A stretch of DNA of 64,000 bases from Tetradesmus obliquus (Eukaryota > Chlorophyta > Chlorophyceae > Sphaeropleales > Scenedesmaceae). The stretch is taken from the NCBI GenBank assembly GCA_030272155.1, contig CP126192.1:6544501-6608500 (forward strand). The letters run 5' to 3'. Position 1 is the stretch's first letter. Each line of letters begins with the position of its first letter. Made by a program: the position numbers and the translations under genes. This document shows, in pieces, positions 21,074 to 31,299 of the stretch. Under the pieces are notes generated by a model that did no database searches, had not been told where the DNA came from, and saw nothing but the letters and a program-made list of their open reading frames with translations.

Positions 21074-21563
21074 GCTCAACAAGGCCTGGGTGTCAGTGCA
21101 CATGATGCGTAGCTTGACAAAAACAACTGCAAACCCACTGTCAAAAACTGAAATTTAGGTAACAAAACTCATCTACTGACACCGCAACTCCCGTCACAAC
21201 AACGTAGAGTTGTTGCACACAGCCGGCGGCGCACGGTGAGGCCAAGATGCATCTCTTTCACAAGCTGTCGGCAGATACTTGACAACAGTGTGTAGCTGCC
21301 ACCTTATTGCCCACACTCGCCACGGCCGCTCCGTCAACATCTGGCACAGTCATGCAAGTGAGCAGCTCGTCAAGCTGAACTCACAACCCTAGCGGCTCCT
21401 CCACAAACGAAACAGCAGCAGAGTAAGTTCCGGCACCGACTCTGCTGCCGTAACCACTGTTTGAGCTCTACCACAGCGTTAGAACACAGCAGCTAGCGTG
21501 GCCCTTCCTCCCGCATGCCCGGCCTCAGGCAGTCGCAGCCAAGTCGTTAGCTGACAGCTCGGA

Positions 21564-22583
21564 CTAGTAGCGCCCGCCAACCACCTGCAGCAGCAGCAGC
21601 AGCAGCAGCAGTAACACAGCTTGTAGTAGCCGTCATCATGCTGACGTGGCAAACTGTGGCGTGCCGTAGCAAGGCGCTTGCATGTGTGAGGCACCACCTT
21701 AGCCACAGCAGTTGCAACAAAGTGTTCCAATGCACCCGCTGCTGCTTCTGATCCATGCACACATGTAGCAACAGGCTGGGAGCATGTGATTGGCAGCGGC
21801 AACATCCCACTGCAGCGCACCTTGTGTGCCGGCAGTGCTGCCTCCAGCTCCTTGAGCTCATCTGCTGTCAGTTGCACAGCCAGCGCACCCACGTTCTCTT
21901 CCAGGTACCTGCGGCCAGCATTTGAACTTAGTGAAATTAGAGTTTAAAAATTTTGATAAGAAAAGGCAGAAACCCATGTTTTAAGTGTTGCTTGGCCCCA
22001 CGTTCTCCTCCAGGTACCTGCGGCCAGCATACAACAGCTCTTTTGATGTCAGTGTGGAGGTAGAGCCCACATGTACCTCTCTCTTGCAACAGCATACCGT
22101 TCTGATTGCAGTTCTCTACGCTCAAGAGCCGGCAGCTGAGCTTTCACTGCTAACTTGATGCGCTTGGCGCCTGGCATGGCGAGCACGTTGCACATGTCAC
22201 GGGCTGCTGCTGCTGCATCACATGCGCTGCTGCACAACACACCATGTGCTCACTCAACAAGCAACATGCACAGGCAAAACAACAGAGCAGCAGATGCTGT
22301 GCTCACTTGACGCGCTTGGTGCCAGGGATGGTGAACACGTCCTCCCCTTGTGCATGCACCCAGGCCAGTGCCAGCTGCCCGGGGCTCACACCCTTACGCT
22401 GCGCGATGGCCTTCACTGCCGCCACCAGCTCAAGGTTCTGCAGCACAGATTTGAAATGATGAAGCATGTGTGCCACTTGTCATTTCTCTGTCTGACATCC
22501 TTTAGCTTTGACAATTAGTTTTGCCCCATGGTAGAATAGCGACTCCGGTGTGCACGATCGGCAGCAGCACCTCCAGCTGCAAC

Positions 22584-22642
<59 letters not shown>

Positions 22643-23777
22643 CAGCAGGCATGTACGCGTTGCGCAATGGCCTTCACAGCCGCCACCAGCTCCGTGTTCT
22701 GCGGCACTTGATTTGAACCCTAACACAAATTCAAATTTTATTTGAGTTCACATAAGTTGTACAGCTCCTACATTCCGAGGAACCAAGGTAGAATGCATAG
22801 TCGCACACCTGCAGGCAATGCTGAACATTATATCGATACTTCAACTGCAGTGATGCCCAGCAGCAGCGTGTGCGGTGAGATCCGGCAGCAGAGAAAAAAT
22901 TGCCTGCAACAGAGCAGCAGGCATAGGGGCAACACATACATACAGTGTCCAGCCACTCGCCAATCTGCAAAGCAACATAGCGAGCTCCACTGGATACGTC
23001 AGCCCAGATTCATGTAGGATGCACTGGCTGGGGTTTAGGTCGCAGCTGTCAGCACTGAACCCTAATCAGGGCTTAGGGCTTGAGGCTTATAAGCCCTGTA
23101 ACATCACATACCTTCTGGAACGCATCGCCCTGGAAACACGGGGTCATGCGCCTGAAGTCGTCTTCAGGTAGGTCCTCGGGCTTGGTGATTACCTTTTAAG
23201 GACCCGTTAATTACCTTATAAGGACCCGGTAACGACCCGGTGAGGAGCAACTGGCATAGCCGGCTGCAGGTTCTAAGACCAAGGGATTGTCAAACCTCAA
23301 TGAGTAAAGGCCGCATATCTGATACCTGAACAGCCTTCCACCCCAAACTCACCCTGGCAGCTACAGCGTACCTTCCCTGCACACGAGAGCTTGCACACGG
23401 CCACCCATGCTGGTCAAGCCGTACCTTTTCGAACGCATCGCCCTGGAAGCGCGGGGTCATGCGCCTGTAGTCATCTTCAGGCAGATCTTCGGGCTTGGTG
23501 ATGGCACCGGTGAGGAAGCCGCGCCCCAGGGGGCTATAAGCCACAATGCCAATGCCCAGCTCGCGGCAGGTGGGGATGATCTCAGCCTCGGAGTCCCTGA
23601 TCACACACAGCAGGCATGCGACAGCCAACAGGGCATCGTGTCTTGGGCGCTGTGCTGAGTTTGCAGGGCGAGTTATGCTCACGTGCGTTCATCACACTGT
23701 ACTGCTCTTGCGCTATGATCGCTTTGTACTGCCGCCCACCTGCTCCACGGGCTCCACTCCAGCTGCACTGCACTCAC

Positions 23778-23821
<44 letters not shown>

Positions 23822-24025
23822 AATCGCCTGGGAAACCTGCACTGCCCACCTGCTCCACAGACTCCACTCCAGCTGCACCGCAGTCAGCGGGCATGCCTTG
23901 TGTGCTTCCCTGATGTCTGCTGGGCTTGCCTCGCTGATGCCCACATACTTCACCTTGCCCTCAGCTACCAGCGCAGCCATCTCAGCAAAGGTCTCAGACA
24001 CAGGCGTGCTGGGGTCAACCCTGAG

Positions 24026-24067
<42 letters not shown>

Positions 24068-24183
24068 TGGCAGCAGCAGCAGCAGCAGCGCCTTGCCCTC
24101 GGCCACCAGGGCAGCCATCTCAGCAAAGGTCTCAGACACATGCGTGCTGGGGTCAACCCTGAGACAGCAGCAGCAGCAGCAGT

Positions 24184-24237
<54 letters not shown>

Positions 24238-25172
24238 TAAGCAAGGTGGCAGCAGCAGTGCCTCACCTGGGCAGGGCACCGTATTGCACAGGATGCAGCA
24301 GGAGCAGCAGCAGGAGCAGCAGCAGCAGCACTGCCACACCTGTGCAGGTAGTACAGGTCGATGGTGTCGATGCCGAGGCGCTTCAGGCTGCCCTCGCAGG
24401 ACTCCCTCACATGCTTGCGGCTGCCGTCCAAGGACATCCCGCCGCCTCCGAGGATGATGCCGCACTTCGTGGCGATGGTGAACTTCTCGCGCTGGCCCTT
24501 GATGGCCTTGCCTGCACAGCAGTGCAGTGCATACGCGATGGGTTGCAGCAAGCGATGCCATACTTTGGAGTGCTGCAGGCGGCAATGCATATGTGGTGGT
24601 TGCAGCGGGCAGTGCACGTGTGACGTGGGTTGCAGCAGGGCAGCTTTGGGCGTGGTGGGTTGCTCCAGGCAATGCACACAGCTTGCTACGACATAGGGAC
24701 GCAATGCACGGCATCACAACTGTATGTAGAAGTAGCTGGCCAGCTACAGCTGATCCGATGATTATGATGATCATGGGTGTACTGCAAGGGCACGCCGCAC
24801 GCACCAACCAGCAATCTTTTAGTGAGAAGGTTTGACCAGGCAATGCACCCAGCTTGCTACGATATATGGACGCAATGCAATGCACGGCATCGCAACTGTA
24901 TGTAAGAGCAGCTGGTCATGATCATGCGCAAGCTCCAAGGGCATGCCACACGCACCAACCAGCACTTCATTTGTGAAAGGTCCGTACACGTCAGACGTGT
25001 CCAGGTGGGTCACCCCAAGCTCCAGTGCCCTGTGGATGGTTGCAATGCTCTCCTCCTCCTGCTGTGGAGCGGCAGTGTAGAATGCAGACATGCCCATGCA
25101 GCCCAGGCCCTGCACAGAGGCCTGCAGGCCTTGGCTGCCAAGCTTGCGCACAGGGACTGACGGAGAGCTCAT
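21564..25172 (-). CDS. Aldo-keto reductase (AKR13-like)
   Basis: Seven exons join exactly to 323 aa: 24956-25172, 24340-24511, 23850-24020, 23425-23596, 22307-22437, 21821-21908, and a 21-base terminal exon at 21564-21584 (VVGGRY, stop). Start is the first ATG in frame. The (beta/alpha)8 NADPH-dependent reductase tetrad is complete: D58 and Y63 in [10 protein letters not shown]88 in IATKCG, H129 in [17 protein letters not shown] near the N-terminus and [15 protein letters not shown] near the C-terminus are typical of the plant auxin-induced/perakine-reductase-like group and its bacterial relatives. The substrate is probably a small aldehyde or ketone; it cannot be fixed from sequence. No transit peptide is evident. 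Introns carry copies of five of its exons. Confidence 0.94.
22005..22190 (-). repeat. Copies of AKR exon 6 5' end and exon 5 3' end
   Basis: At 22005-22035 a copy of the exon 6 start (YLEENVG after CCGCAG) lies upstream of the real exon (21908). At 22145-22180 a decayed copy of the exon 5 tail (PGAKRIK, compare PGTKRVK) lies downstream of the real exon (ends at 22307). The two copies sit in the same intron. Confidence 0.8.
22576..22710 (-). repeat. Upstream copy of AKR exon 5 5' end with (CTG)n
   Basis: On the minus strand [14 protein letters not shown] at about 22660-22705 copies the beginning of exon 5 ([16 protein letters not shown], 22437). It is followed by about 19 CTG triplets (22583-22641 as CAG on the plus strand). 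Confidence 0.9.
23100..23195 (-). repeat. Downstream copy of AKR exon 4 3' end
   Basis: [14 protein letters not shown] with donor GTATGT copies the real tail [14 protein letters not shown] with donor GTACGG (ends at 23425). It lies downstream of the real exon on the minus strand. A further scrap of the same region (CCCGAGG...AATCACC) continues to 23195. Confidence 0.88.
23735..23820 (-). repeat. Downstream copy of AKR exon 3 3' end with (CAG)13
   Basis: [10 protein letters not shown] followed by GTGGGC at 23740-23778 copies the real exon tail ([16 protein letters not shown], ends at 23850). The stretch 23781-23819 between them is a pure triplet repeat. Confidence 0.88.
24024..24240 (-). repeat. 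Upstream copy of AKR exon 3 5' end between two (CTG)n tracts
   Basis: [20 protein letters not shown] at 24092-24158 copies the start of exon 3 ([14 protein letters not shown]..., 24020), including CTCAG before it. Pure triplet tracts flank it at 24024-24065 and 24162-24236. The tracts were presumably copied with the segment and then expanded. Confidence 0.92.
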
Positions 25173-26100
25173 TGAGATGGATTTGATAGCGAAGTGCGCT
25201 GGAGCGAGATGGGAGACAGGCTGAGTGCTGCAGTACGTTGGCAGACAGCAGAAGCACTGCGCAACTACCGGTATAAGCACGGTACAGCTGAGAGCACCGC
25301 AGAAAGTAGCTCTGAGTGATGGTCTGATTGAGATTCAGGATCCACGGACTCTTGGATTGTCAGTTCAAGCAGGTCCCTGCGATCCGGCATTGTATCGACG
25401 GTTCTTCCGTCAGCACAGCACTGTAAGCACGCTGTTAAGCGCAGCCTTTATCAGCTTTTCTTGTAACACTTTGAGAACAATGAGCTCTGTGTTGTTGTTA
25501 CTGTTGCGTGTACAGCCTGCGTGCCACAGGGCTCCAAACCCTCGTGGGTGACGAAGACCAGATCGTTGCCATAACCACACATGAACAACTGTCAAATGGT
25601 TCTGTGCAACGTGGTGATAACCTGCTGATCGTCTAGTACGGCGAAACGCATCGCTGCAGTACAGTAACCACAGGTTGCTGCCATTCATTTGTCCAGTAGT
25701 CCGTCACCTGTTTACAATCGTTCTACTGGCTTAGCATGCTACTACAGTTATCTCAAGCTGCAAGGCAGCTGCAGGGTCAAATCAAGTGCAAGCAGCTGCA
25801 GCTCTTATGGGTGGGTGCACTGGTGGTGACGACACACTGTGACAGCAGCAACCTGCATGCTGGTACCACAAGTAACAGCACGTGTTGACAGCATGATTGT
25901 TTGAATCACAGGCTTCTGCGCGGCACGGAGCAGAGCAGGGCTGCCTTGTGCATACAACCCCAACCGAACAGAAGGTGGGAGAGCACAGGTGAGCAGCAGC
26001 AGCAGCAGCAGCATCAGCAGCAGCAGCAGCATGGGCACTGCGCATGCAGAAATCACCATCCTCACCAACGCTTTGAACTTGCAGGTCTGAGCAGCCACAG
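25173..26100. promoter_or_regulatory. Divergent intergenic region AKR / rhomboid
   Basis: The two genes point away from each other. Short CAG tracts occur at 25996-26030. I see no coding frame that I trust. Promoters for both genes must lie here or in the first introns. Confidence 0.4.
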
Positions 26101-26135
26101 CAGGAGGGCTGGCAGCAACAGCCAGATCACCAGCA

Positions 26136-26184
<49 letters not shown>

Positions 26185-26632
26185 TGTGTCATCCCCCGGC
26201 AGCAGCATGGTGCGCTGTGCAGCACGCCTTTGAGTGTGCAGGGGCCGCTGCTGCAGCAGCTTGGTGAGTTGGCCAGTGCCTGCGTGATGTAGGAATGTAT
26301 CCTCAGCTGTGGCTCTGCACATATAGAGGGCTGGGTGCGGCACTGTTTGTTTTGCAGGTGGTGAAGTGCGCAAATGCATTGTGAAACCCCGTGCAACCCC
26401 ATCGCTGCACTTGGATGTGTGCTTTGACCACTGCATCAGCAGCGCATCCCTGTACCACCAACAATGCTTCCTGCATCTTGCCGCTGCCGATGCTGCACTG
26501 CTTGTGCACAGCCGCAAGCTCGCTAGGCAAGCCAGCCACCCCCAGCAGCCATTCCCTAGCAGCGTTATGCAAACCGCCAACACCAACAGCAGCAGCAGCA
26601 GCAGCGGCAGCAGCAGCGGCAGCAGGGAGCCC

Positions 26633-29129
26633 CAGAGGCTACTTCCAGGTTCAGAATGAGCGCCCCGGGCATTACTGGGCGCGCCAATTCAATCTGGACG
26701 GCAGGAATGTTACGATGGGGCTTGTGGCGACAAATGTGGCAGCGTATGGCATGCAGATGATCTCCCCGCAGTTCACGCGCTTCTGCATGCGGGTGAGAGG
26801 CAGCTGCTGCTGCCACATGCTAGCTGCTGCTGTTTCATGCGCAGTGCAGGGCTGTGTAGAAACGAGTACTGCTTGTGTCCTGGAGAGGCTTGACTGGCAG
26901 TCTAGGGTTTGGGCCGAGTGGCAGGAGGCAGGGCAGCTTTTTGTGGGTGGGCTGCTGCTGCTGCTGTTGGTTTTTGGGGGACCGCATGTGTTGGCATGTC
27001 AGCATACGTACACACACTGTACACCCGTCTGTGGGGCCTGTGTGCGAGGCCGCCATCACTGATGGCTGTGTGTTGTCTTGTTGGCTTCGGATTGGCTGCA
27101 GGTGGGCAGCGCTGTTGCTGACAGGGAGTACTGGCTGCTGCTGACATGTTGCACATACCTCTGTGGTGCACGTGCGAGGCCGTCACTAACTTTTGTGTGT
27201 TGTCTTCGTATTGGCTGCAGGTGGGCAGTGCTGTTGCTGATGGGGAGTACTGGCGGCTGCTGACGGCTGCCTTCCTGCACGGCAACATCCTGCACTGCGG
27301 GGTGAGACCACATGCTGTGTTGCATGAGACATATCAACCAGCGGCGGGCCTACAGCTGCAAGCTCTGTGCTGCTCTCTGCATGCTGCTCTGCATACGTCA
27401 GCGCCGTGATATATAGCGTGCTAGTCCAGAATATGACATCAATAGTGTTCCGTGGCAGAGATCAACAGCAGCAATCCACCGGCACACTCCCAACAGTGCG
27501 CCCCTGTATGTGCTTATGCGCTGCAACTGCAAACATATCAGCTGTGTCACTTGTTGTGGCCCCAGATCAACATGCTGGCGCATTACATACTGCGGCCCCT
27601 GCTTTGGGGGGTTCCCTGGGCTGCAACTGCTTCCTCATTGTTCATGTGGGCAGTGCTGTCCCCTCCCCTCCCAACCAAACTTCATCCTCCCACCCCCGCA
27701 AACCGACATGCAGCCCGCACCGCTCACCAACCCCATCAAATCTGGCACTTTGTATCAATGCGTGCAGCTAAAACGAACATTAAAAAAGCTATTTCAACTA
27801 AAGTTGTATTGCGCTTGCAGATCAACATGCTGGCGCTGTACAACGTTGGCCCTGCGGTTGAGGGCACCCTGGGCGGCAACCGCTTCCTGGCAGTGTACTT
27901 GGGCAGCGCAATAGGCGGCAACGTACTCAGCTGCATGCTGGGCAGCGGCTTCAGCAGCTCCATGGGCTCCTCAGGCGAGGATTTGGTGTTCATTACTAAT
28001 AAGCTATGATCCTCAGGTCATCAACTGTGCATTGCTGTGTTGCATGTGGAGCGGCTTCAGCAGCTCCTTGGCCTCCCCAGGTGGGGCCTTGACTGGTGTT
28101 GTGATCATGATATCGTGGCAGGTGCTGGTTTGGTTCATGTGGTGCTTGCTGCGCAGCAGCTCCAGCAGCGCCATGGGCTCGTTATGTGAGGGTTTGACTT
28201 GTGTTATTATCATGTTGTTATGGCAGGTGCTGTTCTGGTGCATGTGGTGCACGCTGGGCAGGCTTTTTAACACACTACAATGTGGTGGTTCTTGCAGGCG
28301 CGCTGTACGGCATCTTTGCAGGCTACCTTGTCAGCCGCTGGCTGCGCACTTCTGCTCAATAATACACTACCATCTGTTACTTGTCTTGCAGGCGCGCTGT
28401 ACGGCATCTTTGCGGGCTACCTAGTCAGCCGCTGGGTCAACCGCAAGGCAGTGCCGATCAGCCGAGATGCTGAGCATCGGCGTCCCTGCCACCCAATGTT
28501 GCCCTTGCTCTGCTGCTTCTGCTGCTGCTGCAGGCGCGCTGTACGGCATCTTTGCTGGGTATCTCGTCAGCCGCTTCATCAACCGCAGGGCGGTGCCCAT
28601 CAGCCAAGCGGAGATGATCAGCATAGGCACCACGGTGGCCATCAACTTTGCACTGATGACAGCCTTCAGCGGCGCGTTTGACCAGTGGTGAGTTGTCACT
28701 TTAACCGTCACATCGGTAGAAAATCACAGCGCTGGTTTTATGGGGCCGTTTCAGGTCGGCATGAGACAGCAAAACATGCGCGGTCCATGGCTAGCCTGTG
28801 AGCATTTTCTGCGCCTGCCTTTGCCTGATGAGCCTGCCAGTGCTGCCCCAAGCGGTTGAGGTCATCCATGCTGTCTCTGAGATGTGCCCGCAATACTTGG
28901 GGCAGGGGTATCTTGGTCCAGCACTGCTTGAAGGTGTGTAAATGTGCATTTACTGTCCCGGCCAGGGAATTAAGTTACACTGCCCTGCTGCCGCCTGCTT
29001 TGGCCTTTTTGCCGTTTTATACTGCCCCTGCTGCTGCATGTTTCGGCCTGCAGGGCCCACTTGGGCGGCTTCCTTACGGGCGCAGCGCTGACCGCACTCA
29101 TCACACCACGCTACGGGCGGCGCTGGTGA
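26633..29129 (+). CDS. RBL: Rhomboid intramembrane serine protease, plastid type (5' end uncertain)
   Basis: Secure exons: ~26633-26792, 27221-27301, 27821-27974, 28534-28687 and 29054-29129; the last four join in phase. Motifs in order: WRLLTAAFLHGNILHCGINML (loop and second helix with the His/Asn positions of rhomboids), GSSGALYGIFAG (GxSG, nucleophile Ser), and AHLGGFLTGAALTALI (catalytic His). The Ser-His dyad is intact, so this is probably an active protease. It most resembles the chloroplast rhomboids of plants. The N-terminal exon(s), which should carry a transit peptide, lie in Q/S-rich DNA at 26.0-26.6 kb and could not be joined with certainty: two overlapping frames are open there. 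Exon 28534 begins inside the GSSG motif. The donor at 27975 is GC, not GT. Confidence 0.88.
27100..27150 (+). repeat. Upstream copy of rhomboid exon 27221 5' end
   Basis: GGCTGCAG followed by VGSAVADREYWLLLT copies the start of the real exon (VGSAVADGEYWRLLT). The copies are about 119 bp apart. Confidence 0.92.
27564..27652 (+). repeat. Upstream copy of rhomboid exon 27821 5' end
   Basis: CCCAG followed by INMLAHYILRP and then a segment matching LGGNRFL at the DNA level copies the start of the exon INMLALYNVGPAVEGTLGG. Indels break its frame. Confidence 0.85.
28044..28190 (+). repeat. Two downstream copies of rhomboid exon 27821-27974 3' end
   Basis: GGCTTCAGCAGCTCC from the exon tail recurs at 28047-28080, followed by CCCCAG and GTGGGG, and again, degraded, at 28153-28185. 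The first copy has a GT donor where the real exon has GC. Confidence 0.85.
28295..28475 (+). repeat. Two upstream copies of rhomboid exon 28534 5' end
   Basis: CTTGCAG followed by ALYGIFAGYLVSRW occurs at 28296-28345, and the same motif plus VNRKAVPIS occurs at 28389-28470. The real exon starts at 28534. Only the third segment continues to a donor in frame. Confidence 0.93.
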
Positions 29130-29269
29130 CCTTTGACCGTCTAGAGATCTCACATAGAGGCTGCTGCAGCCATGGCTGGCCTGTGTGGTAGGATCGTCTG
29201 TCGACTTGCGAATAGCAACTACTACGGCGGACTGGGGGTGTGGCGCGTTGCGGCCGCCGGGCAGAGCCA

Positions 29270-29274
29270 TGTAA
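29270..29274 (+). terminator. Putative polyadenylation signal TGTAA (rhomboid)
   Basis: TGTAA lies about 140 bases after the rhomboid stop codon, a typical 3' UTR distance. Confidence 0.45.
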
Positions 29275-29446
29275 CATTCCGAATGCGTCTTGGCTTGCGC
29301 AAGCAGGCGGGTGAGCAGCTTGTGACCAAGGCTGTCGACTGTGACAGTCACCCAATTGCAAGACTGTTGTGCTCTGTTGCATGGCGTGCGCGTGTGAGAC
29401 ACGCAGCACGGCATGTGACACATGCGCCAAGTGAAGCACAAAACAC

Positions 29447-30497
29447 AGCCATGGCTGGCCAGCAGGGGCTGGGTGCTGGCCAGCAAGGGCTGGATGAGGC
29501 TCACGGGCAGCAACTGCCCTGTACTACACAAAAAAGCCTTGTCTAGAATTCGTCACTTTACAAATGCGCGTCGTATAGTAAAGGAGATGTTTATCCAGCT
29601 CGTATTTCTGAGAGATCTTGATCCAGCTCGTATTTCTGAGGGATCTCGATCCTGCTCGTATTCTGAGAGATATGTATCCCACAAAATTCCACGTAACCCA
29701 CATGACCACACGTAACCCACATGACCGGTTGGCCAAGGGTTGGCTGGAGGGTTGGCTGCAGTGTCTCATGTTTCAAACCGGCCAGGAATACTGGATTGTA
29801 GCTTTAGAGGCTTGTGGAAGCAGAATATAACCTGGCAGCTGTCTTCACACCATTCTTGTTCAAGGGCGGCCATCACGGCAAGCTGCCGCCACGCGCCGGA
29901 CCAGATGGGCTCGCAATCAGCTGCCGCTCCGCGCGGCAAGCAGCCATCACGAGCGCGGGTTGGCCATCTGCCATGTGTTGCTGGCGCATGCGCTGCTGAG
30001 CTGGCATGCATGGCACTGACGTTGCCCAAGTTCATTGATTCCAACAACAGCAGTGGCACCTGACGCTGCACACCCCAGCAGGTGTGACCGCACGCAGTCA
30101 CTGAGCCGGCCAAACCTGAGGCAGCTGGGCCGCGGAGCTGCAAGACACAGCAGTATCTGCGGCAAGGGATGGCAACGGCTTTGTAGTAGGACAACGCCCC
30201 AGCAAAGCCACCGCGTGAAATGAAAAGCAAACGTGGAAGCTACACCACTTGGGAACACGCCAGCCATGTGTTACAAAGAGACTATGAACACGCAGTGCAC
30301 CGACAAAGGCCAAAGCGTTTCACAAAGTGGTACCAGCAGCCACCAGACTCTGCGCAAAGCCATGCAGCTGATCAGCACTCAGCAGAAGAGCACTGCTGCC
30401 AGCTGCATTTCGGCAGTAACACTACTGCCACTGCATCGCAACGTGGTAACACAGGACAGCCCTGCTACAACCGTAGCTGTAAGCGTAGCTGCTGGAT
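29447..30497 (-). mobile_element. Copy A of a ~1.05 kb element, inverted relative to copy B
   Basis: This segment matches the reverse complement of 37258-38300 almost base for base. Landmarks are the GGCTGGCCAGCAGGGGCTGG start, the GTACTACACAAAAA run, repeated AGCTCGTATTCTGAG units, and GCTGATCAGCACTCAGCAG near the far end. On the minus strand it holds an open frame of about 155 codons (to about 29766) shared with copy B, containing ALEQEWCEDSCQV and LQSSIPGRFET. I do not recognise the protein. There is no clear transposase, terminal inverted repeat or target-site duplication. A non-autonomous element or a segmental inverted duplication are both possible. Confidence 0.7.
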
Positions 30498-30640
30498 GCA
30501 TACGCAGTCTCCTCACAACCACAACAGCTCCCACAGGAATGGCAGCACCGCGCATCTAATGCTGAATTGCTTGCATGCTTAGATGCGCAAAACTGCAGAG
30601 TCAACAACAACAGCAGCGTTCATTGAGTGCGTACAAAACG

Positions 30641-30673
<33 letters not shown>

Positions 30674-31299
30674 CCGCACACAGTTGTCACAGGAACTTTT
30701 ATTCCACAGTTGAGAGACTCTGATTCTGAACCGCACAGGATGCCAGGCTGGCAGGACCCACATGTGACTCTCAAAGGAGGCAGCTGCTGATCCCCAAGAC
30801 AGGCTGCATGCGACTTATTAGATTCTGAACGTACAAACAGTTTTTGGTCATCTTGCCCTGGCACATGGAAGAACTGCCAAGGATCTAGGAGCTACTGCAG
30901 TGCCACTGCGGCCCGCGGCATGCTGCTCCAGCTCATCAGACATGTGCACGGTGACATGCCGCTTCACCGCGGCCGGCAGCATCTGTCACTACTTTATCAA
31001 TGTTTGAATGTGTCTTGCACCTCCATCAGCGAACATACATGCTAAGGAACCCGAAACCCTGGGCAGTGTCACTGACTCGTGTTGAGCACCACTGTATCAG
31101 CAACCAGCCTGGAGAGCTTCTGCAATGCTGGCTTTGCCTGAAGTCTGTTGTATTGAACATCAGCTTCTTGCTTCGACCGTTCTGCCGAACACGCTCACGG
31201 CGCCTTGCGTACACTATCGTGGGTGGTGGTACTCGCGTCCGGCTCCTTGGCCAAGATTATTGAGGCTAACTGCTTGTCATTGGCTTCGATCACACCAAG
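30498..31299 (+). other. Region between repeat copy A and the cysteine-rich gene
   Basis: A CAG triplet tract occurs at 30640-30672. No gene is visible. The promoter and 5' UTR of the gene starting at 31300 should lie in the right half. Confidence 0.4.

Noticed and set aside
24780..24830. Independent gene fragment on the minus strand near the first AKR intron
   Set aside because: It matches the end of AKR exon 1 and its flanking intron (LVG.AC region) and is best read as another tail copy.
23616..24885. Long plus- and minus-strand frames over 300 codons in the AKR region
   Set aside because: They run through the CAG/CTG tracts and cross verified AKR splice sites in other frames.
26366..26659. 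Frame KCIVKPRATPSLHLDV... as the first rhomboid exon
   Set aside because: It is open but in a different frame from the secure rhomboid exon and I could not find a convincing splice that joins them; left as possible 5' UTR or transit-peptide exon.
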